This document shows, piece by piece, positions 1 through 13,000 of a stretch of 64,000 nucleotides of DNA (position 1 is its first letter; every line of letters begins with the position of its first letter). A program made the translations under genes and the position numbers. The notes beneath the pieces are model-generated. The model did no database searches, was not told where the DNA came from, and worked only from the letters and a program-made list of their open reading frames with translations. Origin of the DNA: Lepidodermella squamata (lineage: Eukaryota; Gastrotricha); NCBI GenBank assembly GCA_047495785.1, contig JBLDXI010000031.1, positions 1 to 64,000 of the forward strand. The letters are read 5' to 3'.

Positions 1-20
1 ACACATCTCGTGAGAGTGTC

Positions 21-1049
21 CCCATTCTTCAAAACTTTGCAGGGTTAAAAGTTTTTAGTTTCGGATAAATAACACAATTTGTTATTTCAGGGTAAGAAGT
101 GACTTGCTTATCATGAACGTTGAAATTACACAAGTTAGAGTACTAGTGCTCGTCCTAGCTCTGATCAAAACTTGACTTCGAACTGATTAATTATTTGGAT
201 CATTTCATCTTCATGCTCATGCTTTTACAGGTCCGCAAGGCATCCAAGGCGGCGAGGGACCCAAGGGTGCGCAAGGCTCGAAGGGAGACCAGGGATCTCA
301 AGGCTCTAAAGGTGCCCAAGGCAGTCAAGGATCTAAAGGCGCTCAGGGTAAGACTTGAAATAACTTCCTACAGCCTCAGTATATTTTTTTCCATCCACTG
401 TAGGCTCGCAAGGATCCAAGGGCGATCAGGGTAGCCAAGGTTCGAAGGGTGCCCAAGGCTCCCAAGGATCTAAAGGCGCCCAAGGCTCGCAGGGCTCGAA
501 GGGTGAGCAAGGTAGCCAGGGCTCCAAGGGTGCCCAGGGTAGCCAAGGCTCTAAAGGACAACAAGGTATGTTTTCCGACTATTTTGCTTGCTACCTGCAA
601 TGTATTCCATATCACAGGCTCGCAGGGATCTAAAGGCGCCCAAGGCTCTCAAGGTTCAAAGGGTGCCCAAGGTAAACTTCAATCGGCATGACAGCGTCAG
701 GATTTCCATTACATAAATTTGTGTACTACAGGATCACAAGGTTCTAAAGGTGCCCAAGGAAGCCAAGGTTCAAAGGGCCAGAAGGGTGACATTGGTTCAA
801 CTGGACCGCAAGGATCGATAGGCTCAATCGGTACGGCTATTAATAACGCCAAATTGCAACAACATATTTTATTTCTTTTTTATTGCTACAGGACCTATTG
901 GCCCTATGGGACCTCAGGGTTCGAAGGGTGACAAGGGCGACAAAGGCGATCAAGGCTCGAAGGGCGCTCAAGGTTTGCTGGACAAAAACGTTTTTAACGC
1001 TTTCTACCCATTTTGTTTCGAAACAGGATCACAAGGTTCTAAAGGAGCC
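21..1049 (+). repeat. Left arm of a 1-kb inverted repeat
   Basis: This arm is the near-exact reverse complement of 1311-2340, with a spacer of about 261 bp between them. Only a few single-base indels or substitutions were seen, for example near 399 (one C fewer than in the other arm) and near 735-760. The match stops abruptly at 21 on the outer side and at 1049 on the inner side. It includes introns as well as exons, so it is a DNA-level duplication. It may be a genuine palindromic duplication or a fold-back assembly artefact. Confidence 0.93.
231..1049 (+). pseudogene. Inverted partial copy of the collagen-like gene
   Basis: Collagen-like exons read on the plus strand at about 231-347, 404-565, 618-671, 732-830, 892-972 and 1027-1049. 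Each is bounded by CAG acceptors and GT donors and encodes Gly-X-Y triplets such as GSQGSK and GAQ. All introns are in phase 1 (after the first G of a Gly codon), as in the main gene on the other strand. The last exon is cut at the end of the inverted-repeat arm: past 1049 the sequence turns into the antisense of further collagen exons. The 5' part would lie outside the window. I call it a truncated copy; if the palindrome is an assembly fold-back it does not exist. Confidence 0.6.
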
Positions 1050-4000
1050 CTGGGAGCCCTGCTCTCCCTTAGATCCTTGCGAACCTGCAATGGAAAAGGA
1101 GTTAAGAAAGTACAGATATGGAGCGTAGTGCTAAACAAACCCTGAGCACCCTTCGATCCTTGGCTGCCTTGAGCTCCCTTGGAACCCTGGCTACCTTGTT
1201 CTCCTTTGCTGCCCTGAGATCCTGATAAACAATGACAAAGATTTTAAGACTGGCGGTATAAGTGCAGGGTTGTACCCACCTTGAGCTCCCTTAGAACCCT
1301 GGCTTCCCTGGGCTCCTTTAGAACCTTGTGATCCTGTTTCGAAACAAAATGGGTAGAAAGCGTTAAAAACGTTTTTGTCCAGCAAACCTTGAGCGCCCTT
1401 CGAGCCTTGATCGCCTTTGTCGCCCTTGTCACCCTTCGAACCCTGAGGTCCCATAGGGCCAATAGGTCCTGTAGCAATAAAAAAGAAATAAAATATGTTG
1501 TTGCAATTTGGCGTTATTAATAGCCGTACCGATTGAGCCTATCGATCCTTGCGGTCCAGTTGAACCAATGTCACCCTTCTGGCCCTTTGAACCTTGGCTT
1601 CCTTGGCACCTTTAGAAACCTTGTGATCCTGTAGTACACAAATTTATGTAATGGAAATCCTGACGCTGTCATGCCGATTGAAGTTTACCTTGGGCACCCT
1701 TTGAACCTTGAGAGCCTTGGGCGCCTTTAGATCCCTGCGAGCCTGTGATATGGAATACATTGCAGGTAGCAAGCAAAATAGTCGGAAAACATACCTTGTT
1801 GTCCTTTAGAGCCTTGGCTACCCTGGGCACCCTTGGAGCCCTGGCTACCTTGCTCACCCTTCGAGCCCTGCGAGCCTTGGGCGCCTTTAGATCCTTGGGA
1901 GCCTTGGGCACCCTTCGAACCTTGGCTACCCTGATCGCCCTTGGATCCTTGCGAGCCTACAGTGGGATGGAAAAAAATATACTGAGGCTGTAGGAAGTTA
2001 TTTCAAGTCTTACCCTGAGCGCCTTTAGATCCTTGACTGCCTTGGGCACCTTTAGAGCCTTGAGATCCCTGGTCTCCCTTCGAGCCTTGCGCACCCTTGG
2101 GTCCCTCGCCGCCTTGGATGCCTTGCGGACCTGTAAAAGCATGAGCATGAAGATGAAATGATCCAAATAATTAATCAGTTCGAAGTCAAGTTTTGATCAG
2201 AGCTAGGACGAGCACTAGTACTCTAACTTGTGTAATTTCAACGTTCATGATAAGCAAGTCACTTCTTACCCTGAAATAACAAATTGTGTTATTTATCCGA
2301 AACTAAAAACTTTTAACCCTGCAAAGTTTTGAAGAATGGGACGAACCACGGCAAAATGAACAACAGAGATTAGGAATTTGTATGAGAAAGTTAATATGCC
2401 ACGGCATAAGCATACATGACCGCTGTTACTTCGGTCAATTTCGTAGAAAATAAAGACTAATTTTAATTCCCAAGAAAATTGTATGAGAATGTAGATAGAA
2501 TTCGGGCGGAATCATGAGAGGCTGCCGATAGATAGAAAGGAAAAGTAAGAGAGTGAAACAAACCTCGCGGACCGATAGGTCCAGCATTGCCCTTCGAGCC
2601 ACGGCTGCCCATAAGACCTCTCGATCCTTGGCTACCTTGTTCACCCTTCGAGCCTTGAGATCCTTGAGAGCCCTTAGATCCTTGGCTGCCCTGCTCACCC
2701 TTTGAACCTTGGCTTCCCTGAGCGCCCTTCGAGCCCTGCGAACCTTGTTCGCCCTTCGAGCCCTGGCTGCCTTGTTGCCCCTTCGAACCTTGAGAACCCT
2801 GAGCACCCTTTGAGCCTTGACTACCTTGGGCGCCTTTAGATCCTTGTGATCCTTGTTCACCCTTTGATCCTTGGCTACCTTGCGCTCCCTTAGAGCCCTG
2901 CGAGCCTTGCTCGCCCTTAGATCCTTGTGAACCCTGAGCTCCCTTAGAACCTTGAGATCCCTGAGAACCCTTTGAGCCTTGAGAGCCCTGAGCGCCCTTT
3001 GAGCCTTGGCTGCCCTGAGCACCCTTCGAGCCTTGAGATCCCTGAGCACCCTTTGATCCCTGCGGGCCTTGTGCGCCCTTGGATCCTTGAGAACCTTGAT
3101 CGCCTTTGTCGCCCTTGTCACCTGGATAAAAATTAAATAAATCAAAACGCAAAACAGCCAATGTTCGAAAACTCACCCTTGGATCCTTGTGGTCCCATAG
3201 GTCCGATGGGTCCTATGAAAAAAGAAGACATATCAAGTCAAATATCGATTATGGACATTGTTATCATACCGATTGATCCTTGCGGGCCTTGAGAACCTTG
3301 CGAACCGAGATCCCCTTTCTGGCCCTTGGAGCCTTGGCTGCCTTGTTGACCTTTAGATCCTTGCGATCCCTGAGCGCCCTTGGAGCCTTGGCTACCTTGC
3401 GCACCCTTGGAGCCCTGTGAACCTTGGGCACCTTTGGAGCCTTGCGAGCCCTGTGCGCCCTTCGAACCCTGACTGCCTTGAGCACCCTTGGAGCCTTGGC
3501 TACCTTGCTGACCCTTCGAACCCTGGGATCCTTGGGCACCCTTGGAGCCTTGCGAGCCCTGAGCACCCTTCGATCCTTGGCTGCCTTGTTCTCCTTTCGA
3601 GCCTTGACTGCCTTGAGCACCCTTCGATCCTTGAGAACCCTGAGCACCCTTAGATCCTTGCGATCCTTGAGCACCTTTAGAGCCCTGAGAGCCTTGGGCA
3701 CCTTTGCTACCCTGGGAGCCTGCAACAGATAACAAATGTACGCATGAATTGAAGGTTTGAAATGAAAAACATACCTTGTTCGCCCTTCGAGCCTTGTGAA
3801 CCTTGGGCACCCTTAGAGCCTTGATCACCTTTCTGTCCCTTGTCGCCTTTAGAGCCTTGAGAACCTTGACTGCCTTGTGGACCAGTCGGGCCTAGAAAAT
3901 TTCATTAGACATAAGAAAATTTGCCACGGAATTATAGTGAATTCCCTACCCATTGGTCCAATAGGTCCGATCGAACCTTGGCTGCCCTGGCTGCCTTTCT

Positions 4001-7000
4001 CGCCTTTAGATCCTTGTGAACCTTGTGCGCCTTTCGAGCCCTGCGAGCCTTGTGCGCCTTTCGAGCCTTGAGAACCTTGGTCGCCCTTTGAGCCCTGGGA
4101 ACCTGTTGAAAATATGCAGTAAAATCATGCATCTGTAAAAACATGGTAAAATAGCACAAACCTTGGCTGCCCTTAGACCCTTGACTGCCTTGAGCACCTT
4201 TCGAGCCCTGAGAGCCTGCATTGATAAAATGAAAAATAATCGAAAATGTTAGGGTAGAAACATACCTTGTTGACCCTTCGAGCCCTGGCTTCCTTGGTCT
4301 CCTTTGTCTCCTGCGCATAACAAAGAAATGGTCAAATCGATAAAATCAAAAGAAAATGAAACGTACCCTTCGAGCCTTGAGCACCCTTAGAACCTTGGGA
4401 GCCTGCCCAGAACAAAAAATATCATTAAGAGTTTCAGATCACTTCATTTGACAAACCTTGATCGCCCTTAGAACCCTTCGATCCTTGCGAGCCATGATCA
4501 CCTTTCTCACCTTTGGAACCTTGGCTTCCCTGAGCACCCTTTGAGCCCTGAGAGCCCTGAGCACCCTTGGAACCTTGAGAACCTTGCGCACCTTTAGATC
4601 CCTGACTGCCCTGCTCTCCTTTCGATCCTTGTGATCCTTGGGCACCTTTGGAACCCTGAGATCCTTGAGAACCTTTGCTTCCTTGGCTGCCTTGGTCTCC
4701 CTTTTGGCCTATAAAGAATTGAAAAATTAGCTCAAGAAATTAAATGAAGTTAAGAAAACGGACCCTTTGAACCTTGAGGACCCATTGGACCGATCGGACC
4801 TAAATAACAATGTCATGAAGAATCAATTATGGAATACACGTTTAATCCTACCGATAGATCCTTGCGAACCATGATCACCTTTCTCGCCCTTCGAGCCTTG
4901 ACTGCCTTGTGCACCCTTTGAGCCTTGGGAACCCTGAGCACCCTTCGAACCCTGTGAGCCTTGAGAACCCTTAGAACCTTGAGAACCTTGAGCGCCCTTT
5001 GATCCTTGACTGCCTTGAGCACCCTTGGAGCCCTGTGAGCCTTGAGCGCCCTTAGAGCCTTGCGAGCCCTGTTCACCCTTCGAACCCTGACTGCCTTGAG
5101 CACCCTTAGAGCCCTGAGATCCTTGCGCACCCTTCGAACCTTGGGAGCCTTGGGCACCCTTGGATCCTTGCGATCCTTGTTCACCCTTTGAGCCTTGAGA
5201 ACCTTGAGCACCCTTCGACCCTTGAGATCCCTGGGCACCCTTCGAGCCTTGGCTACCCTGTTCACCTTTACTACCCTGTGAACCTGTAAATACAAAGTAG
5301 ATTAAATTTCAAGAAAGACATTTCTTCCAGGCAAAGTTACCTTGTGCTCCCTTTGATCCTTGGCTTCCTTGAGCGCCCTTCGAACCTTGTGACCCTTGGG
5401 CTCCCTTGCTGCCTTGGCTGCCTTGGTCTCCCTTTTGGCCTGTAGGAATTCAATGATAAAATTTATAAATGCAAACGCGAGGAAACAACTCACCCTTTGA
5501 ACCTTGAGGACCCATTGGACCAATTGGACCTGCAAAAAGCGGGCATAAACTTATTTTTACGAAATTCATCTCAAGTCATACCGGCAGAGCCTTGCGAGCC
5601 TCGCGATCCCATCAATCCTTTAGATCCTTGAGAACCTTGAGCACCCTTGCTGCCCTGGCTACCTTGGGCGCCCTTCGATCCTTGAGAGCCTACAATCAAA
5701 TTGAATAATTAGAGATATGCAGAAATGACAAAATAATTATAAACAGACCTTGAGCTCCCTTCGATCCTTGACTGCCCTGATCACCCTTCGAGCCTTGGCT
5801 TCCGTGATCGCCTTTCTCGCCCTTGGAACCTTGGGCGCCCTTTGATCCTTAAAATTGAATCAGCATAATAAATGGCAGCTCTTAAGCAAGATTGTGACAA
5901 ACCTTGTGATCCTTGGCTACCTGTAGTGGTTGGAGAAGAAAACAGTTAAGGATTAGTGGCCAGGTCTTGAAAAAACAAACCCTTGGAGCCCTGAGAACCC
6001 TGATCACCCTTCGAGCCTTGGTTGCCCTTAGAGCCTTGATCACCCTTGCTTCCGAAAGCGCCTGTGAATAAAAAAGTTGAAAAACTTCAAGCCATCGAAA
6101 TCAAATTAGCGTACCTTTTTCGCCCTTTGAGCCTTGGCTTCCTTGGGCACCCTTCGAGCCTTGACTGCCCTGGGCGCCCTTTGAGCCTTGAGAGCCTTGG
6201 GCGCCTTTAGAGCCTTGCGATCCTTGGGCGCCTTTCGAACCTTGGGAGCCTTGTTCACCCTTGGAGCCTTGCGAGCCCTGAGCGCCTTTGCTGCCCTGAG
6301 ATCCTGCAAAATAAAATGTTCAATCAAATTCGAAAATAATTTCCATCACAAATAATGAATAATAGGGGAAACAGCTCAATCGACTTGCATACGTTTCTAA
6401 TATAATTGCCTATAATTGAGGAACTGCGAGCCATCCAAACAATATCTAGCCAAAATTAATCCTGCAAGTTATGGGAAATAATGATTCTCCAGGTTCACGG
6501 TGCCCAATGAAATAACACATGTTTTGGCAAACCAATGAAGAGACGCGATATCGAAAGGAAAAATCGCGTGAAATCGTGACGTTCTTACAATACAGCCACA
6601 CGATAGGTGGACCTCAAATTCGTACTAGCCAGGGTTAGAATTTCAGCGCAATAAGATACACTTATACAAATGCAATGCAAAACACACCTTGTGCTCCCTT
6701 AGAGCCTTGAGATCCTTGGCTGCCTTTCGATCCTTGCGAACCCTGATCGCCCTTTTGACCTGGAAAATTGAATGCGATACATTTTGAGGGAACGGTTTAA
6801 AGACTATATCGTGCATTACCTTTAGAGCCCTGAGGACCCATTGGACCGATAGGACCTAACGTAGAAAAATTAAAGCTGTTATCAGACTTATATTCGATTA
6901 CATTAGGTACATACCGATTGAGCCTTGGCTGCCTTGGTCTCCTTTTTGTCCCTTCGAACCCTGAGAACCTTGTGCGCCCTTAGACCCTTGGCTACCCTGA

Positions 7001-10000
7001 GCACCCTTTGAACCCTGAGATCCCTGAGCACCTTTAGAACCTTGCGATCCCTGGGCTCCCTTCGAACCTTGAGATCCTTGGGCACCTTTAGAACCTTGGC
7101 TACCTTGTGCTCCCTTGGAGCCCTGCGACCCTTGAGCACCCTTCGAGCCTTGGGAACCTTGCTCGCCCTTAGAACCTTGGCTACCCTGAGCACCCTTCGA
7201 GCCCTGGGAGCCTTGGGCACCCTTTGAACCTTGTGAGCCTTGAGCCCCTTTAGATCCTTGCGATCCCTGTTCACCCTTTGAACCTTGAGAACCTTGGGCG
7301 CCTTTAGATCCTTGAGAACCCTGAGTGCCTTTCGAGCCTTGCGAACCTTGCTGGCCCTTGGAACCTTGCGACCCTTGAGCACCCTTGCTACCTTGGCTAC
7401 CCTGCTCCCCCTTCGATCCCTGAGAGCCTTGAGCGCCTTTCGAGCCTTGCGATCCTTGTGCGCCTTTCGAACCTTGGGAGCCTGAAATCAAAAATATAGA
7501 ATTCATTTCTTCGCTAACAGTTACAAGTCGGAAACCTCACCTTGGCTTCCTTTCGACCCCTGGCTGCCTTGATCACCCTTTTGTCCTGGAAAACAAGACA
7601 TGCAGAAAGAGCAAGAAAACATGTTTAAACGTACCTTTGGAACCCTGAGGACCCATGGGGCCAATCGGGCCAATTGAACCAATAGAGCCTTGAGAACCGA
7701 CTTCTCCCTTGTCCCCTTTCGAGCCCTTAGATCCTTGGGATCCCTGTGCGCCCTTGGATCCTTGTGAACCTTGAGCGCCCTTGGATCCTTGCGAACCCTG
7801 AGCCCCCTTGGAGCCTTGGCTACCCTGAGCACCCTTAGAACCTTGCGAACCTTGAGCGCCCTTGCTGCCTTGGCTACCCTGAGCACCCTTAGAACCTTGC
7901 GAACCTTGATCGCCCTTGCTGCCTTGGCTACCCTGAGCACCTTTGGAGCCCTGCGATCCTTGTGCTCCCTTCGACCCTTGGGAGCCTTGAGCGCCTTTGG
8001 ACCCCTGAGAACCCTGTGCACCCTTTGATCCCTGTGAGCCTTGGGCACCTTTAGATCCTTGAGAACCCTGTTCACCCTTAGACCCTTGCGAGCCCTGGGC
8101 ACCTTTCGAACCTTGAGTGCCTTGGGCACCCTTGGATCCTTGTGAACCTGCGGGGCAAAAAAGATATATTCCAGCATTACTTGTAATTGTGAAACCTACC
8201 CTGCGCGCCCTTGGAGCCTTGAACACCCTGAGGACCCTCTGAACCTTGCGGGCCCATTGGACCGATGGGACCACGTGAACCTAGAAAATAAATATAAATT
8301 AGGGAATTGGTAATTGGTGAGCCAATAAAAACATACCGATTAGACCTTTAGATCCCATCAATCCTAACAAAAACGCGAGTATATTAGAAGAAACACTCAT
8401 TGTTAAAATTGAACCAACCTTGCGCTCCTTTAGAGCCTTGGTCGCCTTTATAGCCTTTAGAGCCTTGAGAGCCATGATCACCCTTTTCACCCTTCGAACC
8501 TTGCGAACCATGGTCACCTAAAATTCAAGTTGAAAGTGAACATAGTATGTTGATTATATTCTTATCTTACCTTTAGATCCTTGGACACCTGGAATCAGAA
8601 ATTTATACAACATAATAATTCGGATGTAATTATCAATCCAAATATCTCACCCTTCGATCCTTGGGCACCTTTGGAACCTTGACTTCCCTGGTCTCCTTTG
8701 TCACCTTTAGAGCCTTGACTTCCTTGAGCACCCTTGCTCCCTTGGCTGCCCTGTTCGCCTTTGGAACCTTGAGAGCCTTGGGCTCCCTTAGATCCCTGGG
8801 AACCCTGAGCACCTTTCGATCCCTGAGATCCTGTTAAATGTTGAAAATCATCGTTATGAAATTCTAAGAGCATAAATTATGCACATACCTTGAGCGCCTT
8901 TGGAGCCTTGGCTACCTTGAGCGCCCTTGGAGCCTTGAGAGCCTTGCTCACCCTTAGAACCTTGAGAGCCTTGGGCACCTTTAGAACCTTGGCTACCTTG
9001 AGCGCCCTTGGATCCCTGAGAGCCTGTTTGGTGAAATTCATTATCTCGGAGTTTTCAAAACCAAGCAATTCATACCTTGATTTCCCTTGGATCCTTGATC
9101 GCCTTTGTCGCCCTTTGTTCCTGAAATGAAATATTTAGAAGAGAAACAGGAAGTTATGCAAATGACTGACCTTTAGAGCCTTGTGGACCCATGGGACCAA
9201 TAGGTCCAATAGAACCGATGGAACCCTGCGGACCGATGTCTCCCTTGTTGCCCTTGTCACCCTTTGAGCCCTGGCTTCCCTGAGCGCCCTTGGATCCCTG
9301 ACTGCCTTGCGCACCCTTCGATCCTTGACTGCCCTGAGCGCCTTTAGAGCCCTGGCTACCTTGAGCACCCTTGGAGCCCTGTGAGCCTTGTTCGCCCTTG
9401 GAACCTTGGCTACCTTGTTGGCCCTTCGATCCCTGAGAACCTTGAGCACCCTTGCTGCCTTGGCTGCCTTGTGCGCCCTTTGAACCCTGGCTTCCCTGAG
9501 CGCCCTTTGAACCTTGCGATCCCTGAGCACCCTTCGAACCCTGGCTACCCTGAGCCCCTTTGGAACCCTGTGAGCCTTGGGCACCTTTAGAGCCTTGAGA
9601 GCCTTGGGCTCCCTTAGAGCCTTGGCTACCCTGAGCACCCTTTGAACCCTGCGGGCCCATAGGACCAATTGGACCGATCGATCCTTGCGAACCTTGGTTG
9701 CCCTTGTCGCCTTTGTCGCCCTTCGATCCTTGCGAACCTTGTGCACCCTTCGAACCCTGGCTACCTTGGTCACCTTTTTGACCTTTAGAGCCCTGAGAAC
9801 CTTGAGCGCCCTTGGATCCTTGGTTACCTGTTTGCAAATGTACAATTTAAAAACAGATTTTCATAACCATTGTATCTCACCTTTCGAGCCCATAAGACCT
9901 TTCGATCCTTGAGACCCTTGATCTCCTTTGGTTCCTTTGCTACCCTGGCTGCCTTGGTCACCTGTTAAGTTAATCATTCGTAAAATTAACACAGCATCAG

Positions 10001-13000
10001 TAGGTAATTGATTTCTTACCTTTAACGCCCTTAGATCCCTGGCTACCTTGAGCACCTTTGGATCCTTGCGATCCTGTAATAAAACACATTTTAGGATCAC
10101 AAACTATCAAGCGTAGAAAATCTTACCTTGAGCGCCTTTAGAGCCCTGAGAACCTTGCGCACCCTTAGATCCTTGAGAGCCTTGGGCACCTTTGGAGCCC
10201 TGGCTACCCTGAGCTCCTTTAGAGCCTTGCGAGCCTTGTTCACCTTTGGATCCCTGCGAGCCCTGAGCACCCTTGGAACCTTGAGAGCCCTGGGCACCTT
10301 TGGAACCCTGGGAGCCTTGGGCACCCTTCGAGCCTTGGTCTCCTTTTTGTCCTTTGGAACCCTGTGGGCCTAAAAAAAAAGCAGCAAAAAATTAGCTCCA
10401 TTCAGTTCACTAAAACAAATCCACTCACCCATGGGACCAATTGGGCCGATCGAACCAATATCACCGTCGTGGCCTGTTGAACACAAATATTAGTAAAAGG
10501 CATTTGCAAGAGATTGCTTTAATCTCACCTTTCTGACCTTTCGAACCCTGGCTTCCTTGGTTACCTGGTAAATTAAAGGAATGAGCAAAGTGAAATAGTT
10601 TATTCAGACACATACCTTTGTTGCCCTTGGAACCTTGGTCTCCCTGGTGGCCCTTCGATCCTTGGGAGCCTGGATAGAAATAAAGCAATTTGAGTAATCA
10701 AAAAGCGCATTATTGAGATGCGCCTACCTTGAGCACCCTTGGATCCTTGGCTTCCTTGTGCGCCTTTCGAGCCTTGGCTTCCCTGGGCACCTTTGCTGCC
10801 CTGAGAGCCTGTGAAAATAGATAATAATTGCTAGAAATTTAGAGAAAATAATAGATATTTCATACCTTGGGCACCCTTGCTGCCTTGACTGCCCTGGGCG
10901 CCTTTAGATCCTTGGCTTCCTTGTACGCCTTTAGATCCTTGATCACCCTTTAGGCCTTTGCTGCCCTGGGAGCCTTTAAAACGAAGATGATGTAGAACGC
11001 GGAAATAAATCATTATAAAACAAACCCATGTCACCCTTGGAGCCAATATCGCCTCGGCCACCTTTCGATCCCCACGGACCCTCAGGACCTAAGTAGAATC
11101 ATTTTTTTTATGACGAAAGCTATTTTATAATAGAAAAAATCACTCACCAATAGGACCTTCGAAGCCGCGATCTCCCTTCGTGCCTGGTAAAAAAATCAGC
11201 ATGCAGGTTCGAAAAAATTAAAATAATAAAATTTAAACAAACCAGGACAACCGTTCTTTCCGTTCAGACCAGCTTCGCCTGACGACGCCAGAAATATATT
11301 GAATCGAATACCTCATCGGTGAATTTCAAGTTACCTTTCGATCCTGTTTAATACGGAAAGGATGCATTCAATAGACAATTTATTCAGATTATCATGTTAA
11401 CTTACCATCGATACCAGCGTCACCTTTCGCACCCTTATGACCAGGAGCGCCAGGGCAACCTACGAACCAAATCAAGCAGGTGATTAGCCCATTTCAGGCG
11501 GAAACAACCGTACCTTCTTGACCCTTAACACCTGCGCACAAAAATAAGCAGTTCAGCCAAAATCATTACACGGCAGTGATGAAAATTACCTCCTTCACCA
11601 GGCGTTCCTTGATCTCCTTTGTCACCCTTGGAACCCTGGGTGCCGGCACTACCGGGGGTGCCATCAGTACCGTTAAAACCAGGTGTGCCGTTTTTTCCAT
11701 CGCAACCAGGTTCTCCCTTTGGACCTATCAAGGTAAAACCAAAGTGAATAAACGCTGTATTTTGGCGCAGTGTAACAAACCAGGACCGCCGGGTGTACCG
11801 GGTCTGCCGTCAACGCCCTTGTAGCCTTTGAAATTGATAATACATTAAACAGAGCCTTTTTCTTGGTAAAACCACATACCATCGATACCCTTGGTTCCGT
11901 TCACACCGGCATCACCCTTGGAACCTAAAGAAGAATAAAATAATCACACCAAATCATCAATGACAAGCAAAATGTGTACCTTTTGGACCTGAAGGACCAG
12001 GGCAACCTGTTCGAAAATGTTGCGTAGAAATTGTTAACAGGTACATGTTTACTTCAACTTACCTTCATTGCCTTTGTAACCTGAGAGAAAAAGAGACGAA
12101 AAATAGACATTCAATTGCTGGCAAATCAATAATCAATATTGTAGAGGATTATGGTTAGTATGGTAAGTAATATTGGTAAGTACACGAGAGACAGCATCGA
12201 TAATTTCAAGCACTAAACGTATTAGAGCGTCAATTCAGCTAGACTTAGGCATGAACACCACTAGCTCATCATTCAAGTTAGAGGAAGTCAATCTCTGACA
12301 CTACCGAGTAAACGTCGATCTTGGCAACTGACAATTTTGAAATTTAGCGCGCATATTTGGTTTCAAGGTGAAAATTTTTTAATTACAACTTTTTATGACA
12401 TTAATAAATTAAATAATTTGTATATTACATTTTTAGTTTTTTATGATAACAAATGTCCGCAGCATTTTTGAAGAAAAAAAGATAACCCGTGTTGCAGGTT
12501 GAGCGGTTTTGGCTTGACCTCTTAGGTTGAACGTTTTAATTTAATTTTTTTTGTTACAGCCTGATATTTCATTAGCAGGGGAAAGATGATTAGGATACTA
12601 TTTTCAGATGCTTACCGTCAACACCGGGTCTTCCGTCGTTTCCTTTGTCACCCTTTCCACCCTTCTCGCCACCAATGTTGTTGCGGCAGTACCACATCGT
12701 GTATTGGCAGTAAGTTTTGACGTTGTCCTTTGTTAAGCAGTCCATAGTCGTAGACAAAAAGTCAGTTACCGGCTCAGCAATAAAGCCCAGCGGACAGCGC
12801 GCTTCGTTGTTAGCGGCAGCATTCCCAATTGGTTGGCAGGGGTGACCCGGTGCTAGACCAGCACACGAATCACAGGTTGAGAAAACACCACCGAACTCAT
12901 CTTGCGGGCCAGAATAATTGTAGCAGACCCTGAAGTAACAAGTTTGCAGCGGGGCTGAGTTGACAGCGTCGCTATAGCGACACAGCATCGGGAAAGTTGT

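Noticed and set aside
2435-9845. Long Arg/Lys/Ala/Val-rich frames overlapping the collagen exons
   Set aside because: They are the +1 reading of the GSQGSK repeat, open because the 18-bp unit has no stop in that frame; they end at the same introns and have no domain.
1050-10372. CRISPR-like regular repetition
   Set aside because: The repeat units are coding, contiguous and degenerate at third positions; there are no unique spacers, and this is an animal gene.
3417-10373. Plus-strand Leu/Thr/Ser-rich repeats (RTLSTLRSL-like)
   Set aside because: Antisense of the collagen repeat; an artefact of codon composition.
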